From: Opisthorchis felineus | Lineage: Eukaryota > Platyhelminthes > Trematoda > Opisthorchiida > Opisthorchiidae | NCBI GenBank assembly: GCA_004794785.1 | Contig: SJOL01006433.1 | Coordinates: 460,277-524,276 of the forward strand | Reading direction: 5' to 3' | DNA: 64,000 nt | In this document: in pieces, positions 9,280 through 21,470 of the stretch | Layout of the letters: every line of letters starts with the position of its first letter | How positions within the stretch are numbered: the stretch's first letter is position 1 | Position numbers and translations under genes: made by a program | The notes under the pieces: model-generated | Database searches by the model: none | The model's input: only the letters and a program-made list of their open reading frames with translations | Told to the model about the DNA's origin: nothing

Positions 9280-12200
9280 GGGGCATATCTTTTGTAGAAC
9301 GATTTGTATCCGAAGCGTCGCACTATTTTTCTTTAGTTCGGCTCAGTTAGCTTGCACGTGGGACAGCATTCTTGAATTTGCTTTATTTTGTGTTTTGAAT
9401 TCTTGAGAGGATTTCCTAGAAAATATGCTGGAACCAGGACAGGCTTTAGCCAGCAGCTCAGGCATGCCACGACGGCTCCGTTCTTTTGGATTTCTGTATA
9501 AAAAGACTTATCTTCGATCCCCGGTACTGAGAAAATCACCCGTGCTACTTGGAGTGTGGTGGGCATTCGCATCCACATGGATGCAACGCTTCAAGTGACC
9601 TTCCCCCATAAGACGTGTCCAATCACCGCATGAGTTTATTATCCATGTGCATGGGACCAGATTCCCAAGGTAGCGAACCATCCAGCAGTCTTATCCACGG
9701 CTTGTGTAATAATAAGCTACTGCTACAGTATATTTTATCCCGTCGGGGGGAAAGCCAGGCTAGTAACACGACACAGTCAGATCAGGCAGGTATACAACAG
9801 ACGACCGCTATTTAAACTAGGTCGAGCAAACAGCACTAGACAGAAGTAGGTATCAAGACGGTGGAATAAGAAAAAACAGCAACTGAGTCGAGCGCATTGG
9901 TGATAAAGCCAATGGTGTATAAGCCTACCACACTGCCAGGCCACAGTGTACCACGCTGTTGTATGGGTTTGGGGGTGGCTGAAAGAAGTGAGGAGGAATC
10001 TATTCCAGTGGCGCTGGTCTATTTGTACGAGTGTGTACTAGTTACTGGGAGCCGGGAAGACATGACAAGTTTCACTCATTTTCATGGAAGTTAGAGAGGG
10101 AGATCTTGGTGGAGCTTCGCGCAGAGAAATAGGTCTAGGGAAACAGGACACGGCAATGGAATTTAGTGATCTCAGCTAGCCTACGAGAGCAGTACAGTGT
10201 GAGGAAAGAGAAAGCGAGCACGATAAACCCAAAGATGCTTTGGACTGAAGTTGTCAAGGAATTCGGAGGTGACGGAGTATTAAGCAGGACGGTAGCCGCA
10301 CCACAAGTAAGGACGTTATCTACAGACTGAAAAGCTATGGTGATGTGCACTGTTTCCAGGCTTTTAAGGATACTATGCTGGGTGCAAGGGTAGTAGACCA
10401 GAAGGAGTAAACGTCGCAGATTACTGAGGGCAGGAAAGCACATAAAGTGGTTTTTGAAGTTACGGAATTTATAACGAGGACAGGGGATTAGATTGGACCT
10501 GGCTTTTGCTATAAAGATATTTCGGTGCAATAGAGGGAGAGAGTTAGCTTAAGCCATCTGAGCCACAATATTCCAATGCATAAAGCTACGCGGCGACAGC
10601 GGTAGGAGAGAGGGCTGGATTGTGGAAACAACTGGTCTTCAGCGTTGAGTGTAAAGGGAAAGAGAATAATAGATAGAATACCAAGAGGCGTCGCACACAC
10701 AACATAAAATTGCGTTCTTTGCGTCTTTAAGGTGAAAAGAGCTCATTATTAAAAAACAGCCTGTGTGCTCGGGCGACCTGGAACTAGACTGTGTGGGAAA
10801 AGCTAAGGCTGAAAGAGTATCCGATTTCAAGGTCTCTGATCACAGTGGAATAAGCGACGGGCGTGTCATTAAGTATGAACGCATCAGTACGGAGGAAGCA
10901 GCGGAACCTTAGTTACAGTGGGTATCCAATGTTGCCGCTGTATAGCATTATTTTAGTCCGTAACTGCAGTGTTGGCAGGGAATGGACGATTTCACTATTT
11001 TAGTCCATTTACTTTCCTTCATCGTAACAGCCTGTCGGGCATGCGAAATCGACGGTCCTTGAATGGAACAACTGGTAGAATATAACACTTGAGCACGAAA
11101 TTGACCGACGAGATCATTTGCGGCTGCTGTAATGCCCTTATCCTGGCGAGTGATATAAGTGGTCAGTTAGTCACACTAAGCACCGTTATGTTGGAGGGTA
11201 TTTCAGTTATGTGCCGAACATCACCCGTTCCTTCCGCGAGAGTTCTCGGCACAAGCGTTCGCACCGCGCCGCCTAGAGCATATCAGCTGAAAAGTAACCA
11301 TGAGTTTAGATTAATCCTATTGCAGTTATTTACAGGCGGAGGTTGAATTCAAGATTTCTGTTAATCGTGAATCGGATCATGCCCTTCTGAGGGCTCCGCC
11401 ACCAGTTCGGTCGACCCTGGTATCATGCAGGCCAAATCAGTCATTAAAGTTATCACCTCCAAAAGTTTTTCAGCTGAACAATACCGATTAAAAATTGCTG
11501 AAAAGTTGTCGGTTATGCGAAGAATTCGAGTGAAACGAGCTTCACCCTGCGACAATATGATCGTCCATATGAGCTCAACCGAACGAATGCTGAATATCCC
11601 CATGATCTACAGCTCTTTGTGATGATGTTCGCAAATCTCCAACAGACCGAATACTCAATGGCGCAAGAGATGACAGAGTGGGAATGAAAAGAAAAAGTCC
11701 AGGAGATTGAGGAAACAGGAAACACCCATGTTGTGTTTCAGACAATTGGATTAACTGATCACGTGGTTACTATTGCAATAACTTGTGAAAGTGCGTGTTA
11801 GTGATTCATTCCGTTAGTAGTTGTAGAAAGTCGTGGGTATGGGTCACTGACATCCAATGTGGATTCTGCATCAAAACATTGCTTTCATTGCGTAGATCGT
11901 TCATTGCGTGCAATATCGGAGAAGCAGAACAATTAAAGTCAGTGAACCGATCAGGCCATCACCTTGTTCTCCTTACCTCCGATGAATAAAACTGTAACAA
12001 CCGGAACCACTGTGCTTTGATACACGGCTTGTAGCTGAAATGAGCTAACTTTCACGTATTGTGATTACCATACGTTACGAAATTCACCACTTTTAGTTGG
12101 ATTTAAATTCACTGGCTGTGGTTCGTGATTTCGGTGTCATTCAGGTTTACTGAGAAGCGCAAACTTTTTCCTTCAAAAGTATCTCTGCTCCCATACGATT

Positions 12201-12300
12201 ATTTTCAATTCTTGCAGATCCTGTGTCATCTTCACGTTCAACAGAAACTTGCAAACATGCAGCTACTTGTATCATCCGGTTTTACGTTTTTCTAACTAAT
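9280..12300. other. unassigned stretch, about 3 kb
   Basis: I find no gene or transposon that I can name. Open frames are at most about 130 codons (10,530-10,135, minus) and show no known motif. A 65-80 codon pair of overlapping frames at 11,361-11,622 looks mildly protein-like on both strands but I cannot assign it. The last few hundred bases are the upstream region of the zinc-finger gene. Confidence 0.4.
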
Positions 12301-12342
12301 TTTGTTGCAGGTCTTCCTTAATATGCTGTTTTTACATTCTAG
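12301..12342 (+). promoter_or_regulatory. Candidate splice acceptors before the zinc-finger start codon
   Basis: Two pyrimidine-rich AG sites precede the ATG at 12,346: tttgttgcag ending at 12,310 and tttacattctag ending at 12,342. Either could join an upstream non-coding exon to the coding exon, which would explain why no promoter is obvious directly upstream. This is inference from splice-site shape only. Confidence 0.4.
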
Positions 12343-12345
12343 ACA

Positions 12346-13374
12346 ATGACCGAAACTGCATCTGGAGTTCTACAGTGCTTCAACTGTGATGCAAAATTCG
12401 AGGATACCCAGGAATTTTGGGATCATATCTATAATGTGGATTGTGGAACGAATGAAGATACTACGGACTTCCTAAAGGAAAACGTCAAACCGGCCTCTCC
12501 ACCTGCTGGGCCTAAGCAACAAGCAGCCACTATTGAAGCCTGTGTCTCACCAACAGAATCCACTCGTGGTCGAGACAGTTTTTCGTGTGGACTATGCAAC
12601 GCAACTTTCGGTTCTAGCAATGATCTGTACACACATACTCAGTCTCCCATTCACCGAGAGCGAGTAGCTTCAGCTGCCAATCGTTACGCAACAGGGAACA
12701 ATCCGAAAAAGTGGCCAAATAAATGGCTCAATACGGACCCACAACAACCGTTGTTTTGTGAAGACTGCCAAGTTCCTTTGCCTTCGTTAGCTGCTAGGGA
12801 TGCTCATATAATAGGAAAGAAACACCAAAGAGTAATAGCACTACTGGCACTGAAGAAAGCTCCGGGTCGGACGCCTGGGCAAGTCACATCGCCCATCAGA
12901 AATGACGCAACCCGGTCTTATGACTACGAAAAAGTTGAAACATCCCACCTCTTCTGTGAGTATTGTCAAGTAACTTTGCCTGATCGACAAGCTGCAAGTT
13001 TGCACCTTACTTGTGACGAACACTTAGAAGCCATGAATAAACACAATAATTGCGGTGTGCATCCGACCACACCGAATCAGACTGGCACACTCCAGAGCTA
13101 CTTGAGTCCCCTAGCTGATTCCAATTTGTCTGAGCTAAACGCACTACTTCGTCGTTTGTGTCTGACGCAACTCCTCGCTCTTATGCATGATCTAGATGGT
13201 GCGGTTTACAAAGGCGGTGAACCCACGACCTGCTCGCTGAGGGAAGAGACCATCACCGGTGTGAATGAACGCGACCTTCTTCAGCTTTTTCGCGCCATTT
13301 GTCGCGAAGAGTTGCAAAATCTCCTTTCCCAGTCAAACAAATCATCCCCTTGTGTGGATGGTTCAAAGCGCTAA
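12346..13374 (+). CDS. U1/JAZ-type C2H2 zinc-finger protein, 342 aa
   Basis: An uninterrupted 342-residue frame encodes four widely spaced fingers of the matrin/U1/JAZ spacing C-x2-C-x12-H-x5-H. Finger 2 uses C81, C84, H97, H103; finger 3 C138, C141, H154, H160; finger 4 C204, C207, H220, H226. The N-terminal finger is atypical: C11, C14, H27, C33 (the last ligand is Cys). Proteins of this type (JAZ/ZNF346, ZMAT, U1C-like) usually bind double-stranded or structured RNA in nucleus or nucleolus, so RNA binding is the likely role. Residues 250-342 lack fingers and look partly helical. Linkers rich in Pro, Ser and Thr separate the domains. The ATG is the first in the frame and follows two candidate splice acceptors. 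It is one of two convincing host genes here; codons are intact, unlike the surrounding transposon relics. No orthologue name can be fixed without a search. Confidence 0.85.
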   Translation: MTETASGVLQCFNCDAKFEDTQEFWDHIYNVDCGTNEDTTDFLKENVKPASPPAGPKQQAATIEACVSPTESTRGRDSFSCGLCNATFGSSNDLYTHTQSPIHRERVASAANRYATGNNPKKWPNKWLNTDPQQPLFCEDCQVPLPSLAARDAHIIGKKHQRVIALLALKKAPGRTPGQVTSPIRNDATRSYDYEKVETSHLFCEYCQVTLPDRQAASLHLTCDEHLEAMNKHNNCGVHPTTPNQTGTLQSYLSPLADSNLSELNALLRRLCLTQLLALMHDLDGAVYKGGEPTTCSLREETITGVNERDLLQLFRAICREELQNLLSQSNKSSPCVDGSKR

Positions 13375-16050
13375 GTTTCCTGAAATTTTTACCAAATCCA
13401 ATATCACAATGACATCCCGGTTTACTTAATCACCAGCTGATCGGTCACGATCTACTCTTACATAGAGTTGAGATTATAAATTAATAGACAACTGGTTTTC
13501 CTGTTCTTTTTCGCAGGAATGTGGTGTATGATCCGTTGTTTCAGCGTGCTTAGCCTTATGTTTCATTCTGTTGGATATCAAGGTGACTTTTGAAGATGAT
13601 GTGGAACATCCTCAGTATTGTGCGTGAAGTCGTGAACAGTGATGTCTGAAGATAATTTCGCGACGTTTACTATACTGAGACATTGCTCGTTTCGGTAAAA
13701 GTACGCGTCACAACACTGTATTGATAAATTTAAATTCCGGCAACTTGGCGTTACTGTAGGACAGTTGATTCTTCAGTGGGAGTTACCCCACCAAGCATGT
13801 CTTTATTTTATGGGTAGGGGACACTGTACCACCGCGTGACAGATGTATTTCTACTCTATCATTCACTCCGACTGCCCAAATTTGTGAATGAGTTCTGATA
13901 AATAGTGCGCCGGTGGAGTGATATTTGTCACAAAATAGGGAAGCTGAATGCTATCCATGCTTGAAACTAATGTCATTTATCAATAACACCACCTGACCGA
14001 TCATCAGTTGCAGCAAAACTTGGTGTGTATTTGTGTTTACAACGCACAACTTACGTACGATATTTTGCAAGCTGTGCTACCCGGGGCGTAAAGTATCAGC
14101 CAGTCTCCTGAGTTCAGATGTTCAACTTATAAAGGTATTCGCGATGCGCTTAAGACAACCAGTGTAAAATCACTCCACTCAAATTTTTGTACTCATTCAG
14201 TCGTTACGTGGATAGAAGTAGATTTTAGAGGGAAGTGTATTTGGATAAGTGGTACGGTAATCCTACCTTGTGGGAAAGCTTTCAAGAAGGATAATCCGCT
14301 GCAAGAAATCATTGGAGAAATGGTCCATGATGAATGTAACACTCCCGACCAAGAGGAAATCTTTTAGCACCAAGAAAGGCCGTAAAACCGTCGATATCGC
14401 TACTCCCTCAGTTAATCAGGTGTGGAAATTTTGTCTGGTTGAGGTTAGCTTCCTTAGTAATCATCCACCTCTAACCTTGGTTTGCTGTATCCGCAACCCT
14501 GTAGCCAAGATTGCCTAGTCTCACTTAACTTACCCACACTTAGTGTCAGTGACACCGCCTGCGCTAGCGATTATGTTGCTATCGCGCCGCTACTGCTGCT
14601 GGAGCATCCTATTAATGATTTTCGACTTGGGGTTCCGCGCATGAAGTATCCTGGTGTAAACAAATCCATAGGTAAGAAATAAGCAAATTCAGCAGCCTTA
14701 AAGGTCACCCAGTATACGGCCACTTAGTCAGCATTATTATTCATTGTTGTCATGAGGGTTAAACTATACCAAGTTACCCATCACTGGTTGCACAAAACGT
14801 AACTGGTTCCTTAAGTTTGATGATCACAACCGATTCCTTGCTACGTCAGGTAGCCACTGAGTCACACAGCCAATGAATAACCTTTGAGCATCATGTTCCT
14901 CCCGTCGTTCTTTAGGGAATGATCCTACCTTGCCATTACGAAGAACCTGACTATCGAACTGTGTGCATCCAAGGGTTTCACTAAAAGTTTACCAGGACAG
15001 GTAAAAACTGCAGGTTTTGGTGGAATCGTTGGTGGTAGTAGTCCACATGGAAAGTGACTTGTCTTTCCGCAGGTGCGCCTGTCAATATCGGTGCAACGAG
15101 CACATTAAACTTAAAAATATCTAAAACACCCGAAAAACCGCAAACTACTGCCTTATTTGAGATGATTAGTTGGGAAGCTGCATCCAGATTCTGATCCAGA
15201 TTGCTCTGTCGTTAAAAATAATTTCGACATGGAACTAATTCTTGGTACTCTTACGTAAACACAAGGCACTGCTTAAAGAGCCTATGGCAAGCTGAACGAC
15301 ACGGATGCCCACAATTATCCGGACACGACTGTAATAACTGACCATCTGACATAATTCTGTAATGTTCAAAAGTAAGTCACCGTTGGCGCTTTCCGTTTGA
15401 TGGTCCAGACGTGACGTCAAACGGAGCCGACAACGATCGTTCTTCCCCGGGCAAGACGCGTAATGGGAACATTGAGCGCTGGCTCGTTTGTCCCCAGGTG
15501 CCCTGACACGCGCCCATTTCGTTTTGAGCTGAATACTTCCCAGTGTTGTTTGATGAGTAATTTGTGCTTATGATTTCAGTTCACAAGAACACCCATGACA
15601 TTTCCTTGTTTGAAAGTTTGGGAAGACCTTTCACCAGCTGCCGCAGAATCGCACTGCTACGTTCATTGTTGAATTCACGTTCACGTCACTCTCGTTTGAA
15701 CAGTCCTCCTCCTCTCCTGGTGCAATTATTCTGCTGAGTCCCGCAACCATATACAACTAATCAAAAATTAACCAGTATATTCCAGGCGTCCGTGGCGCTC
15801 CCTGAGAAGGCGAGTCAATCGATCGGCACAACCAGGTCAGTTACTGGGTGGTCGTTCGAGGCGTCGGGCAAACCGGTCGCATCGCTCAAACATGAACACG
15901 TTAATCTATTCAAATGTCCGGAGTTCAAACCTGAACGCTGATGTCGTGCTGTCCATGATGATCATGATGATTCAGGACGGGGGGAGCAGTGTTCTAACGA
16001 AAGTGATGTAAACGTGAATTCTACAAACCCCGCAGCCACCTACAACTATG
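13375..16050. other. unassigned stretch downstream of the zinc-finger gene
   Basis: This should include the 3' UTR of the zinc-finger gene, but no clear AATAAA signal is seen near its stop. A possible exon-like piece with a GTAAGA donor at 14,672 was examined and not accepted. Near 15,930-15,975 the sequence gctgatgtcgtgctg followed by gatgatcatgatg resembles the 3' tail of the LINEs described here. Nothing else is recognised. Confidence 0.4.
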
Positions 16051-16059
16051 TTGATTTTC

Positions 16060-16320
16060 ACCGTGTCTTTAGGTTAAATGCCCTGAAATGTTGGTACGGT
16101 CATTCAATCAATCAATTTGTCAGGTATAAACCGTGTACCATGGGCACATTGGTTCCAGCTGCTACAGTCTCGATCACCGGAAGTATGTTCAGTTAGTTCG
16201 GTAACTGGATAGCTACGCATCGAAGGCTTTGATGTACGAGTGCCATTGACTGCGCGATTGGACCATTTCTGCCAGCGTCTTCAACCACTAGTCAGTTGAA
16301 TCCCAGAGTCCCCATCCAGG
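16060..16320 (-). repeat. Dispersed repeat shared with 26,390-26,660
   Basis: This piece shares a series of words with 26,390-26,660 in the same order: caatca-tt-aattt-tcag, tataaaccatgtacc (with one or two changes), gagctgctacagt-tcg, gccattgactg/gctactgactg and ccactagtcagttga/ccacttgtcagttga. At 26 kb the repeat lies at the 3' side of minus-strand LINE-B, so it is probably a 3' UTR fragment of that family. Strand is given on that basis. Confidence 0.6.
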
Positions 16321-16560
16321 TATGGTCACTACCAAGGGAGGCGCAAGGCATCTGTCTCATACTGGAAGGCATATTTTACAATCATCCTTCATTTACGTGG
16401 GGAATACATTCCGTCCCACGGCCATCCGTCATAATGCTTGTTCTGTAACTCAGATCCCAACTCATCCATACTGTCGAAATACACTACGCACAGCCATCAC
16501 TCAGAAACTAGACCTCACCGCGGTGTGACGGTTTGTGTGCCTCCGTGACCCATTCAGCTA

Positions 16561-16580
16561 CACGGGGGGGGGAGTGGGGG
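16561..16580 (+). repeat. G-rich tract
   Basis: Nine consecutive G (16,564-16,572) followed by agt and five G. It is a low-complexity tract that could form a four-stranded structure; no function is implied. Confidence 0.8.
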
Positions 16581-16989
16581 CTATCTGTCAGACACTCGCA
16601 TAGTCCCTCATACCAAGTTGGTTAATAGGTAGGTCCGACCAACACAGTCTCCTCCAGGTTTGCGGTTGGAACATGTGTGGATACCCGTTCTTTAAAAGTT
16701 GTAATGTACTGGCATTTCCCACCAAACATCGTTTCCTTGCGATTAGGCCTTTGAGTCAAAGGTTTTGGTAGGGGACTCTAATCGTCTTCCTGTCTGCGTA
16801 TGCGCGCCACGGCGGTATCCCAGTCCACGTACAACCATGAACTGCACACATACGAATAATCTCATGCCACATTGGCGGTCGCCTCGTGTCATCATCATCA
16901 TCGCCTTACATGCTGCACACAGCAGGGCGGATAAGGGAAAACAGGCCACCGCTGACGCCTCCCGTTTTCTCTTTCATATACCCTTCCTT

Positions 16990-17084
16990 CCCCCGTCACA
17001 GGTTGCGCTGACTTGGCCACGTGCTCCGCATGCCAGTCGGCCGACTTCCTCGAAGGGCTCTTTGAGCACAACAACCAGACAGAA
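16990..17084 (+). mobile_element. LINE C-terminal fragment
   Basis: The plus strand reads LTWPRAPHAS in one frame and, in the next, LRWLGHVLRMPVGRLPRRA, the C-terminal region that follows RT in the RTE-like LINEs of this window (compare 17,555-17,600 and 20,335-20,400). Only about 90 bases are recognisable and the piece abuts LINE-A copy A2. It is a short truncated remnant, perhaps of a sister family. Confidence 0.6.
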
Positions 17085-17950
17085 CAGGGGTACTTCTCAA
17101 ATCTCGGAGAAATGTTCCCGCCAACCCCGAACATTATTCAACTCGACAAATTATCAGACGCCAAGTCAAAATCAGTGATCGTGAAGCCTAGTGGACACAG
17201 AAGGTTAAGAATATAGAAAAGGCTCAGAAAGACAGAAATGTCCGAAGATTATTTCAGTTGATCCGTGCGACCGGTCCTCGAAAACCGCCTGTGGGCGAAA
17301 CCATCAAGAATCAGAGTGGTGCAAGCATCTTGAATATAGATGTGTGTAGCATGCTACAGTTTTGTTGTATGGCTGTGAGGCGTAGCGTTCGCGGCCAGCG
17401 GAACTGAGATGTCTTCAGGTCTCCGACAACAGTCATCTCAGAACCATAGCTTGTGCCGGCTGGTGTCCGAATCCGCAACGAGATAATTAGAAAACGAGCG
17501 TTCGGTTGTGCAACGGGAACTTTCATCGAATAGTTTGTCCAGCACCAGAAGCTGCGCTGGTTAGGCCATGTATTGCACATGCCGAACCATCGTTTGCCGA
17601 AGAGTGCTGTTTTCCGTGCCCCATTCATCATGGCACAAACAGAAAGGTGGTCAACCTTTCACTTGGCAGAGGGGTATGAGACAGATTACGAAACGTCCGG
17701 GTGCTGTCGGTGCTACTCGCCTTCCAGGATGGGGTTCGCGTGATTCCCGCTGCGTGGTTTCAAACGCTTCAAGATATGGTCGATATTCTTTGTCAATGGC
17801 GTTCTTGTTGTCAGTCTCTGTCCGGATTGCCTGAATGAGTGTCTGGAGGTGTAGGCACCTCGGAGTGATTGTCGTAGGCTGGAACCAAGTCCCTTCCTTA
17901 TCCTTTTTTATTATTCTCTTCATAATAAAGCTTTCAGTGGTGCGGATGAA
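17085..17950 (+). mobile_element. LINE-A copy A2 with internal deletion
   Basis: The left part (17,085-17,335) matches the pre-RT region of LINE-A as seen at 29,945-30,185: ctcggagaaatg, aattatc-gacgcca, ccgaagattatttcag and gcgaccggtcc. Then the sequence jumps to the post-RT region: LLYGCE-like sequence at about 17,365, a region reading QKLRWLGHVLHMPNHRLP at about 17,545-17,598, GGQPFTWQRGM at 17,660 and LPGWGSRDS at 17,730. The whole RT palm is missing. The 3' tail continues to about 17,950 (aataaagctttc). It cannot move by itself. Confidence 0.85.
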
Positions 17951-17999
17951 CAGACACGACATCAGCCAGCGAAAGCAGCACTTGGTTTCTTGGTTCACA

Positions 18000-19734
18000 C
18001 CAAAACCTGAATTACTTTCACCAAAATATGGTGCCTTTGATCTAGTGGCTGGGTGTTTATTCTTCTGAGATTGCATTTTCCGCAACCCGTGGATGCGACA
18101 CTATTCCAGTTCGTTAACGGAAGTTTGCGGTTCACGTTGCTCTTTCGGCGTAAACTTTGACAGATGTGCCATTGCACTATTCAAGAACTAGAGCATGCAT
18201 GCGTCTTGGCATCTGATGGACTAAACATCAGCATGATGCATGTACCGTATGGTAAGCTCGCTATCTATGCCAAGAAATGAGCAATGGGATGCGCAAATCA
18301 TGGAGATATTTGAAGACCCATTTCTGTTCATTCGGTAAGATGAGTAGCTCGTGGTCATTTTGAGTGATGTTCCTTTGGTGGGCAAATGTTAGAATATTAA
18401 AAGGTGACAACAACAACAAACACTTCCGTTGGTATTCACACACAGTTGATGAGACTATGGAGAGTTGAGCCAATTTCCGATTGGTAAGTTACGAGTGATA
18501 ATACTTTGGTATCGATTGTTTGTTTACTTGCGTAAACATAGATAGTGCGAATCTTCTTAAGAATCAAAGGATCCAGTAACTTAGTTGGTCTCAATTAACC
18601 ATTTGGACTTGAGGCGATGTGCGATTACATGTAAGCTAGCCGTGTTACGACATTCGAATCATCAATGGACGCTTGATTGGTGTGGCAGCGTAGGCTCTCC
18701 GGCATATTCGAGGTTTCAAGGATTACCTGATTAGCGTCAACACCTGTTCATGCCGTCAATAGTCAGGAAATACGTTTCGTAACAATGTTTAGGATGTCTA
18801 GACGTGGAATAAATCTGTCATCGCAAATTCTCAGCCGCCGCTTGAAGTACCATCTCAAAAAATTAAGGGGTGACACGTTCCGATGCGCATGTTTATGGAC
18901 AGATATTGGCACCCTGTCCAGACTTTCAAACTGGCAGTTCACCGAGACTCGGGCACGTTTAGTCCCTATTCTCAACGGAGTGGAAATGTACCGGAATTCG
19001 GAGCAGACTATCCCTCACTGCCTTCTGAACTCTCTTCCACTTTTTGGGCAATGGAGTGAGTCGAGAAGTCACCCGTCATTGTATGAGGTCCGCCGGTCTT
19101 TTTGGTATCGTACACGCTCCGAGTCGTTTGAAATCTATTCCACGGTCTCTATCCGGCCTGACACTAATCGAACACCAGCTTTCACGGGGTCGAGTCGCCG
19201 CTCATTAACCTCGGAGTTGTATCCACACTCACAGAAGAGCGGAATAATACTCAGACGTTACTCTATAGCCCATTGGCCTGAGATACTTGCTCGTTCTTCA
19301 GCGCCGAAGTAACGGGTAAGGCACTACAATTGCCACGCTGCAAGACCCATCGATTGTCCCGACATGCTCTCTCAGATGTCTAATCAACTTGGAGATAATC
19401 CAAGGTATTATCATGGTTCAGCTACCGTGACATCCGTGTTAGTCTCAGCGAGATACGTCCACGATCAACCGATTTAGCCACGCGATCGCATACGAGGGTA
19501 GAGAGTGATGTGAGTTATTCTAGCCTGAACACGCCTGTGCACGTGTTTTGGTCAACGGGACGTGCTGACCGGCTTCCTGATAACTGGGCGAAATGGTCGT
19601 TTTTCATAGAGGTGCGCACCGTTCGGCTGGTGGATAATGCGCGTCAACCGTTTAGTGGAAACTAGACGTCTGTCTCCAGCCTTACGGTACGTAGTATCGG
19701 TAGCGATGACTGAGATGTACTCATGCAGTTAACT
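18000..19734. other. unassigned stretch with one 175-codon frame
   Basis: No transposon motif is recognised. The only sizeable open frame is at 18,785-19,312 (listed separately). A short inverted sequence around gcatgcatgc near 18,190 is not remarkable in length. Confidence 0.4.
18785..19312 (+). other. Unidentified open frame, 175 codons
   Basis: An uninterrupted 175-codon frame begins MFRMSRRGINLSS and ends EILARSSAPK. It is rich in Arg and Ser, has no membrane segment, signal peptide, zinc site or repeated motif that I can see, and no splice sites or polyadenylation signal point to a gene. A minus-strand frame of 70 codons overlaps it. It could be a chance frame, a fragment of a transposon ORF, or an exon. 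I list it only because it is the longest unexplained frame on the plus strand. Confidence 0.2.
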
Positions 19735-20800
19735 GCCCGTACAAAAAGTGGTTTCTGACGAAAATGCCCACTCCCTCTATTCCTATTCAGTATTGTGATC
19801 GACCAGATAATGAGATAAACGCTGGACGGTCTTCAAAAGCCTGGTGTTCAAATAACTAGTGACGGAAACCTTATCGCTCTGAAGAATGCATATGAAATCG
19901 TCTTCGAAGAGAAATAGAAGTCACCAGTGTTCTTGGACGAACTGACCAACGTCATCCCGTCCACTGATGTGCTCCTGGACACAGTCATTGAACATAACGC
20001 TCACAGTCCAAGGGCAGGCATTCGAGGTTGTCGAGCGTTCTACATATCTTGGAAGCTGTAGCAGTTCCGATTGTAGCGTGACGAATGAAGTTGATGCAGG
20101 AATGTCGAAGGTTTGCTAATCGGAGACGCCTATGTTGATAAAGCGCCACATTCCCGAATCTCAATGGACGTGTATATCAGGCTGCTTTGTATGGTTTTGA
20201 GATGTGGCTTCTGAGGGCAGCGAAACTGAGACGCCTTCAAGTCTTCGAACACTGTTGTCTCAGAACTATGGTTCATGTGGGCGGGTGGGCGGTTGTGCAA
20301 CGGAGATTTCAGTCGAAGAATGTGTCCAGTACCAAAGGCTACAATGGTATGGTCGTGTATTGAGCATGTCGAATCATCGTTTACCAAACAGAATTGCTTT
20401 CCGTGCCCAGTTCAAAATGACGCAAGCAGAGGAGTGGGCAAATTTTGACCTGGAAGAGAAGTATGAGTGCGATTACAAAAGTTCTGGGTACCGTCGGTGT
20501 GAATCACCTTCCAGGATGGCGTTTGGATGATTCTTCGTATGCATGGTTGGAGACGTCGAGAGATGGGGCCTCTACTCGGTGTCAATAGCGTTCTTGTTGT
20601 CGGCTTCTGTTCAGTTGCTTGAGTGTGTTTGAAGGTATAGGATTGATTGTCGTGAGCTAACCCTCCCACATTCCCCTTTATTCTTTTGTTCGAAAAAACC
20701 ATCAAGTGAATTATGGTTCTACGGCGCAGAAGCATCAGTGCAGAATGCTGACGTTGTGCTGTTGATGATGGAGATGGCTGTAGTAACGTCTGGTTGTTTT
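19735..20800 (+). mobile_element. LINE-A copy A3, 5'-truncated
   Basis: It begins within the RT: TKSGF then CPLPLFLFSIVIDQIM at about 19,745-19,815 and TLDGLQKPGVQI at about 19,826-19,860. The catalytic region is destroyed (an NAYEIVFEE-type remnant near 19,886). The post-RT region follows: GSCSSSDCSVTNE near 20,050, a region corresponding to RWYGRVLSMSNHRLPNRI at 20,340-20,395 and SFRMDALRV-type noise, then the 3' UTR with gaattatggttctacggcg at about 20,710 and a tgctgttgatgatgg tail to about 20,800. Stops and frame changes throughout make it a dead, 5'-truncated copy. Confidence 0.85.
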
Positions 20801-21347
20801 TCAGCAGTACGCGGTTTGGATGAAACTTGCGTGAATCATCTTCCTCTGGGAGCGTGACTAACCCCATTATTTGTTGATATGCTATTTGAACCTTACTATG
20901 GGTCGTATCGCGGCTCTTTCAATACTCCTTCTCGCCTTATGGATTCGCACAATCTTGGTCATTCGGTAAAGGATACGGGTCCATGAAGGAGCCGTCAATG
21001 AAATCAATTTTCTGTCAGGTTGAACACGCGAACTGCGTTCAACCACGAACAAATGGGTACTCACCCTGTCTTAACTTGTTTTGGATGACGAGAACTCGGT
21101 TCATTTGGCTTTACTTAGCAAGAGAATTGAGTTACAATTCTCAAACACCTGCGTAATAGTTGTTTGACTTATATGTCCATGTTATCTTGTAGATGGAGCG
21201 TTTCCTGTCCGATCACCTGGGAAAAAGTTAAGCCGCAACACTACTCCTTTGAAATTTTTTGAGACGGATGTTTCTTATAAGGAAGTTGCTGTAAAAAAAG
21301 CACTGATAATCACTCACTCCGACTCAGATGTTTACTCAAAAGAGCGA

Positions 21348-21470
21348 GGTATGGCAACGGGTTCTCGAGCATCGGTTGTGGCTAACATCCGTATGGTTGC
21401 TTTGGAACAGAAAGCTTCAGCTAGGCATGATTCTCAGCCGAGCGTTTTTTGGCGAATAAATTTGTGCATT
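21348..21470 (+). mobile_element. Possible Penelope-like RT motif fragment
   Basis: The frame from 21,249 contains RGMATGSRASVVANIRM followed by VALEQKA and PSVFWR. This resembles the RT motif B region of Penelope-like elements (G-x-x-M-G-S-P-x-S-x-x-x-A-x-x-Y-M ... W-R-Y-V-D-D). The expected YVDD is not present after FWR (INLCIMFG is read). Only this motif supports the call, so it remains tentative. Confidence 0.4.

Noticed and set aside
14270..14690. Possible exons with a GTAAGA donor at 14,672
   Set aside because: Donor shape alone is weak; no acceptor, domain or consistent frame could be joined.
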